Shown piece by piece: positions 59,194 through 64,000 of a stretch of DNA of 64,000 nucleotides (position 1 is its first letter; every line of letters begins with the position of its first letter). The DNA is from Parelaphostrongylus tenuis. Lineage: Eukaryota; Nematoda; Chromadorea; Rhabditida; Metastrongylidae. The position numbers were made by a program, and so were the translations under genes. The stretch is taken from the NCBI GenBank assembly GCA_019055375.1, contig JAHQIW010001222.1, positions 85,001 to 149,000 on the forward strand, read 5' to 3'. The notes under the pieces are model-generated. The model was not told the DNA's origin. It saw nothing but the letters and a program-made list of their open reading frames with translations, and did no database searches.

Positions 59194-60116
59194 TCATCTT
59201 GCAATCGCCATCCACGGAGATAATGGAATTTGCGCGTGGGTATAGCTATGGATTGGAAATCTGCCACTTTCTGTCCTAATCAAGGTATCCAGTGCTGACT
59301 GATAGCTTGCTATGAATGCGAATATGGCTATACAATTACATTTCTAGCTAGTTATCACAGAAAAAGGGCGCATGTGGCGCAGTGGTTAGAGGTGCTCTGC
59401 GTCGCACACGAGGTCAATGGTTCGATCTCGCGCTCATGGCTCACCAAGCCATCCACCCTTCCTGGGTCGGTAAATTGGTACCAGGAAGGTCTCAGAATTA
59501 ACTGGGAGGATAAGCAGCACTGACTCGCTTCAGCGGGAGGCCACCGCGAGTCATTGTAAAGGCCAGATATGCATTCAGTCACCTCAAACGAAGTTAAAAT
59601 TGAAGTCGAACGCATGACGCATCCCTCAGGGATCGATCAACGCCAAGTGCTTTATCCTTTATCCTTGTATCACAGAAAACCAGCGGCACTTTGAGTTCAA
59701 TAGGAAGCTAAGCGCTTTGCGACTATCTTTCAGAACGGCACTGGATTCTCATCGAGACTTTCCAAGGACTAGTCCACCAATGAGTTGAAGAAGAAGCATC
59801 CAAATTACCGTATTGTCTCAGAAGCAACTCTACTGAGATTTTGCAAATCATTGAGAAGCCTTCGCAGGGTTGATTTGCAGAAAATTGTACGTTCCAATTC
59901 CGTGTTGTTCGATAATATAGTCGGGGCAATGCGAACTGAAATGTTTGCGGACACGAAGAACTGAGCTGAATTTTACTCCATACTAATGCGTCCGTCGCCG
60001 CACTGTCGCCTAATGTCGCCGGCGATTGACAAAGAGCGTTGACATGATTTGGAAACGACGACTACAACCACGACTATAACGAGAGGAAACGAAGAGCGTC
60101 CACCGGAATTGTGTCT
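59194..60116 (-). CDS. hypothetical membrane protein, 3' three exons
   Basis: Exons: 60116 (or less) to 59984, 59935-59809 and 59260-59194. Introns are 48 bp (GTATGG..CATTTCAG) and 548 bp; phases 1 and 2 match across both. The first exon encodes a hydrophobic Val-rich segment (SSFPLVIVVVVVVVSKS) and then IAGDIRRQCGDGRI. The second has SNNTELERTIFCKSTLRRLL. The last ends FPIHSYTHAQIPLSPWMAIA plus one Arg. The Val-rich run suggests one membrane helix near the start of the visible part. No 5' exon or family identified. A SINE sits in the second intron. Confidence 0.45.
59366..59667 (+). mobile_element. tRNA-derived SINE with perfect 12-bp target-site duplication
   Basis: TATCACAGAAAA occurs at 59353-59364 and 59668-59679. 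The head carries an A box (TGGCGCAGTGG) and a B box (GGTTCGATC); the tail is TTATCCTTTATCCTT. It is the most intact copy and lies in an intron of the gene at 59194-60116, opposite strand. Confidence 0.9.
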
Positions 60117-60147
60117 TCAACTTTGATCTGTTACATCGTCACACGGT

Positions 60148-60399
60148 AGCAATTTACTATCGCTCAACATCACAATTGCAATCGTCCTCGATGTGTCTGC
60201 TGCGATTATTCTTGTGATGTCGTCTGTGATACATCACCTGTTACAACCATTTTGTGTTCTCATTATTCATTTCATCGGGAAGCGTCAACGCTGCGCCGCC
60301 GATTCCGCCACTGTAGACGCAGCAGCGGCCGCGACTAGCGAATCACAATATATGGTGAAAGCTCCCCGGAGAAGCTGTTGTTTTACAACAAGTAACTGA
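60148..60399 (+). CDS. candidate exon, hydrophobic protein
   Basis: Open frame SLNITIAIVLDVSAAIILVM, then LLQPFCVLIIHFIGKR, an Ala-rich stretch and a terminal RRSCCFTTSN before the stop. CpG-rich compared with its surroundings. The acceptor (GGTAG) is weak, and it lies next to the minus-strand gene. Low confidence. Confidence 0.25.
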   Translation, partial: SNLLSLNITIAIVLDVSAAIILVMSSVIHHLLQPFCVLIIHFIGKRQRCAADSATVDAAAAATSESQYMVKAPRRSCCFTTSN

Positions 60400-61401
60400 C
60401 TTCTGGTAGCTCATAAGAGAAACTTTATATGAGGTAGGGGATGGCTTACTGATCAGCGGTGTAATGTTTCAAAAGCAACTTGTCAATTCGATCCCCTCCT
60501 CGACACCCTCTTGCAAATGGTCAACGAGCGCCCTGGGGAATAACTTTATTCGACTTGCCCAAGACTGCAAAATCAGTCACTTCGACCAGCATTCTGCGAC
60601 CTCAGTGAAAAATACGAATCCTCATTCAGCAATCGGGGCAACACATCGAAATACTCGCGACCCCTTGTAGAGGATGAATGTGAAGCAACGAATCGAATAC
60701 AAGAAGTGCTGAGACTCGCACAGTAAATCATGACAGCTGATATTAGCTAGATGCAACAAAAAGGTAGCTATTTATTGACCATATTCACCATAGAATAGTG
60801 TAGTCAATATCAATTTTTTGACAAATTTTCTTATTTAGAAAATTTTCTTGTAACTTTTACTCTGGATGCATGACAAATATTGAGGTGATGGAAACATGTC
60901 ACTCAGCATTTTCATATTTCTGAAGTTTTCCCGTTCTTCTTTTCTTTGCGAATGTGTGTAGTTTAGTGGTTTGAGATGATATGCGAAACACACGTGCGTA
61001 CTCCTTGATTGATGAGCAAATTGATACTGACTATTCTAAGATGATAAAACAGTGATTTGATAAGAAAATGGATTTATGTTACTCATAGTAAAAAGCCAGA
61101 TATCTAGTAGATTCTGCTACACTATGAATGAGTCCATATACATCATGACTTAAAGGCACTGATCACTGTTGGGCAAATTATGCCTTAACATTAGTTTTAT
61201 CGTGTTGATAGCTTCCGCAGTTTCTCTCCTTGTGTTTTTTGCTGAGGTGTTTCAGTGACAACCAGCGATGATTCTGTTATTCATACTTCTAAAGCAATTC
61301 CGGGTATTCCTCAAGCGCATTACTTACTATGAAAAACCAAACATATGACCTCTGAAGATAAAGGAGAGTGTCTTATTAAATCGAAAGTAGATCTGTCACT
61401 A

Positions 61402-61777
61402 CTATGACTGTTTCTTATACAATATATATGGCCTTTCCAATGACTTCAGTGCGGAAGGAATGCTTTCATCTTTAAGAAAAACACTGTTTTTGGCAAACAA
61501 ACGAGTCGTTGCTAGCTTCTGCACTAACCATACTGGTGGCCTCGCCTTCGCTTCCGTCATCAACACATTTGGTTCGACTTTCTTTCCGCTCTGAAACGCT
61601 AAAACGTATGAGACGTTTAACGTCGACATCGCTATCACTTACTTTGCTATTCTCCCCGTCAATCACTGAACGCCTCGAGCAGAAACTAGTTGAGTGATCA
61701 TTTGGGCCTGCTGTGTATCGGAGCTGAACAGCTTGTTCAGATTTCACGAAATTTACGAAGATCATTAGAAGTTTCAT
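61402..61777 (-). CDS. predicted small two-exon protein, 107 residues
   Basis: Exon 1 61777-61643 starts MKLLMIFVNFVKSEQA, a possible signal sequence. The intron 61642-61591 is 52 bp with GTAAGT and TTTCAG, typical for nematodes. Exon 2 61590-61402 reads SGKKVEPNVLMTEAKARPPV to ERPYILYKKQS and a stop. Splicing in phase 0 removes a frame change that otherwise breaks the ORF, which supports the intron. A GKK site could be a prohormone cleavage or amidation signal, so a neuropeptide-like precursor is one guess. No family recognised. Confidence 0.45.
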
Positions 61778-61799
61778 ATTAAATCCTTTACACTTCTTA

Positions 61800-63249
61800 T
61801 TTATTTGCAACAGTATGTCTTCACGTAATACGCTATACTTTACTGTTTATGCTAAATCCATTGAGTGCATTGTTTACTTATATGAGATGCTACTTCGGAA
61901 CCACTCACGATTTTCATTATAAATCTCGAGTAGGTACAATCGTTATGAATCTCGAGTATAAATAATCGTTATAAACTCAAGTAGCCGTAATAGGATAGAG
62001 CTAAGTCGTCTACTAGTGAAAAAGAGGTTCATTTTACCCAAAAACGCTCATTATCTCGTCTTCGGACCAAAGTTAACCAAGAAGTTGCATTTCTGGTTAT
62101 TATCATGCTGTATTGACATATACAGTTTGTGTTCAGACGTATGACATACTACTCCCAATGAAAGGACGTCCTATGCGGTAGCGTTCGATGAAATGGGTAC
62201 CGTGGAGTCAGTAAAACTTCAAGGCTTTCATAATTTACAAAAATCAAGGTAGATGATCCAGGAGAAGAATTGCTCAACCACTTAACTACACCCACTGAAG
62301 ATATGATGATGCAAGGAAAGAAGATCAATTGTCATCGTACTGATGAAATGCCAGCTGAATACCGCTTGCCCCGTTGGAAAATCTAAAACTCGAAATATGT
62401 CACGATAGAAGAGTTTGCGGAGGTGGTAATCATGTCAACACAAGCTTTAATCGCGGTATTAAAAGGACAAAGGAAGCTCTCACTCACGTTAAACAATGCC
62501 TAAAGTATGCGTGAACGAACGACAATGCAGATGGTTTTCGATGAGTGTTCTGCAAGGGTAATCTGAAGAAGATAAGACCGAGGCATCTTTAATGAAACTC
62601 TGGAAGCTGTTTGAAAACGGTTTCATAGAATCCTCGAAAAGGCTTCACACTGAAATTAAACGAGTTTTTACGCGTCTTTTACCACTCCAAAACCAAGAGT
62701 CTTCCACTGGAAATTATAATAATGAAGTGGACTGTTACACAGAAAACTGGTATTTTCATGTGATTAGTGTCACTTTTGTTATAATGTTTCGCATGGTATT
62801 GATTTATTAGAATGAATTTGTTATATAAGTAAATTATCGCCTTAACTACTTATTGAAGAGTTTCACGTCAGTGCCAGGCGAGTCAATCTTGGAACACGCG
62901 AAGAGACTCATGCCTCCAGAAAGATTTAATTTATGAGTTGCATGAACTGCAACATGTTGTGATTTAACATCTACACTTGGAAAGGTTTGGGAACAAAATA
63001 TGCATTCTTCTTTACAGAGAAGAACACCGCGGAAGTGCAGTATGCCACTCCGTCACATTAGCATCGATTTGGGTTAACCATGAATTCTGTAAGGAGCGAC
63101 GAGTTGATGGAAGGTTTGGAAATCTAAGACGTCCTTGTAATAGATTCTTTGAACAAATGACAATCTTACGCACTGCACAAGGGCTCGCCACAAGGCATAC
63201 AGCACTTGCACCACTAGAAGTTCGCTACTTTCCAACTACTTTCGTATCT
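61800..63249. other. intergenic, nothing recognised
   Basis: Only motif-free short frames. Confidence 0.35.
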
Positions 63250-63660
63250 GCTATATGCACTACAGTGCAATACACGTGTTACAATTTTGCAGCCTCGTCA
63301 GTTTCAAGGTGCCTTTCGTCTGAATCAATCCCTCGTGTGTAAAACCCCTTAATAATTATTAGGTATGTTGAATTTGGAGCGGGGTCTTAGAAAAACACTC
63401 GAAACGAATGATATAACATTTCATAATTGCTAGCCAAGAGCAATCGAGTGTACAGCAGTGCCTGTTTGTTGATTTTTGCTATTTGATTGCTCGTGTAAAT
63501 ACTACGTCCACGGTTCCTCTATGTAAGAGCTGCAATTCCGAAACACACGTGTGGTACTGTATAGGTGCCCATAGAGACCATATGCAAGGCTAGAAATAAT
63601 CATTAGGCATGTTAAAATTTGAGCGTAGTTCTAAGAAAACACTCGAAACGAATGTATGAC
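63250..63660. repeat. hammerhead family A repeat, inverted pair
   Basis: 63263-63306 (minus) keeps CTGACGA and CACGTGTA, but GAAA reads GTAA. 63540-63580 (plus) keeps only CGAAACACACGTGT. Both are followed by a TCTAAGAAAACACTCGAAA-like block. Decayed. Confidence 0.55.
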
Positions 63661-63739
63661 TCTCCTGAAAACAATGTCTTCCCCCAAGTTATCCAACGAT
63701 TTATTCGAGAACACTACGAAAACTGGGGACGAGTAGCGC

Positions 63740-64000
63740 ACCAATGAATGTCGTACGTCACCTTTGTTTTGCTGATGACATCGTCATTATAACGGCAACA
63801 ATCACTCAATAGGAATTAATGCTACTCGACTCTAAGGAATTATCTCCCATAAACAAAGAGAATTTTATCCAAATGACTGCTTCTTCTTGGATTTTAGGAT
63901 AAATATCTCCAGATGATCCAGTTCTGTGTATATGGATGAGGAGGTCAACGTCGCCAACATCATTACTCCATGGCTAACCGGGAAACATAGGCTCTTGAGA
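63740..64000 (+). mobile_element. LINE reverse-transcriptase fragment (RTE-like)
   Basis: A frame reads VRHLCFADDIVIITATITQ, the RT motif with catalytic FADD, followed by a stop. Then YMDEEVNVANIITPW in another frame. Continues past the right edge. Decayed. Confidence 0.7.

Overview
This looks like AT-rich nuclear DNA from a parasitic nematode, most likely a strongylid (clade V, hookworm-like). Reasons: short introns with TTTCAG-type acceptors, a nematode-style multi-exon aldo-keto reductase (AKR), and many mariner, RTE, Penelope-like and tRNA-derived repeats. The species is inference. No complete conventional gene lies in the window. Most open frames here are shadows of repeats, or pieces of multi-exon genes.

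Layout. 1-16.3 kb: a tandem pair of AKR genes on the minus strand. Copy A (3825 to 1038, running off the left edge) has an open frame with the visible catalytic residues. Copy B (16220 to 9434) is a pseudogene with RTE, microsatellite and foldback insertions in or beside it. 16.4-29.5 kb: a large inverted duplication (left arm about 16.4-22.9 kb, right arm about 25.25-29.5 kb) around a 2.4 kb spacer. Its outer ends lie in mariner fragments, and the left arm carries two extra insertions of about 1 kb. 32.1-36.4 kb: a minus-strand gene built of related exons, one of which holds about 44 copies of a 51-bp (17-residue) repeat. 40.3-43.4 kb: two head-to-head, decayed Penelope-like elements with RT and GIY-YIG domains. 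44-64 kb: mostly unannotated DNA with scattered exons. The best is a three-exon tail of a membrane protein at 59.2-60.1 kb, whose intron holds a SINE with a perfect 12-bp target-site duplication. A two-exon small protein lies at 61.4-61.8 kb.

Main discovery. Hammerhead ribozyme motifs are unusually dense: about 15, on both strands. Four have a complete hand-folded core and stems (22598-22641, 25493-25536, 40548-40596, 43352-43386). They belong to at least three sequence families: the 3' end of the Penelope-like element, and two non-autonomous repeats that occur singly or as tandem or inverted pairs, reminiscent of retrozymes. One family lies about 40 bp upstream of the AKR copy A start codon, and another pair sits in an intron of the repeat-protein gene. 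Everything was folded and aligned by eye; no search was run.
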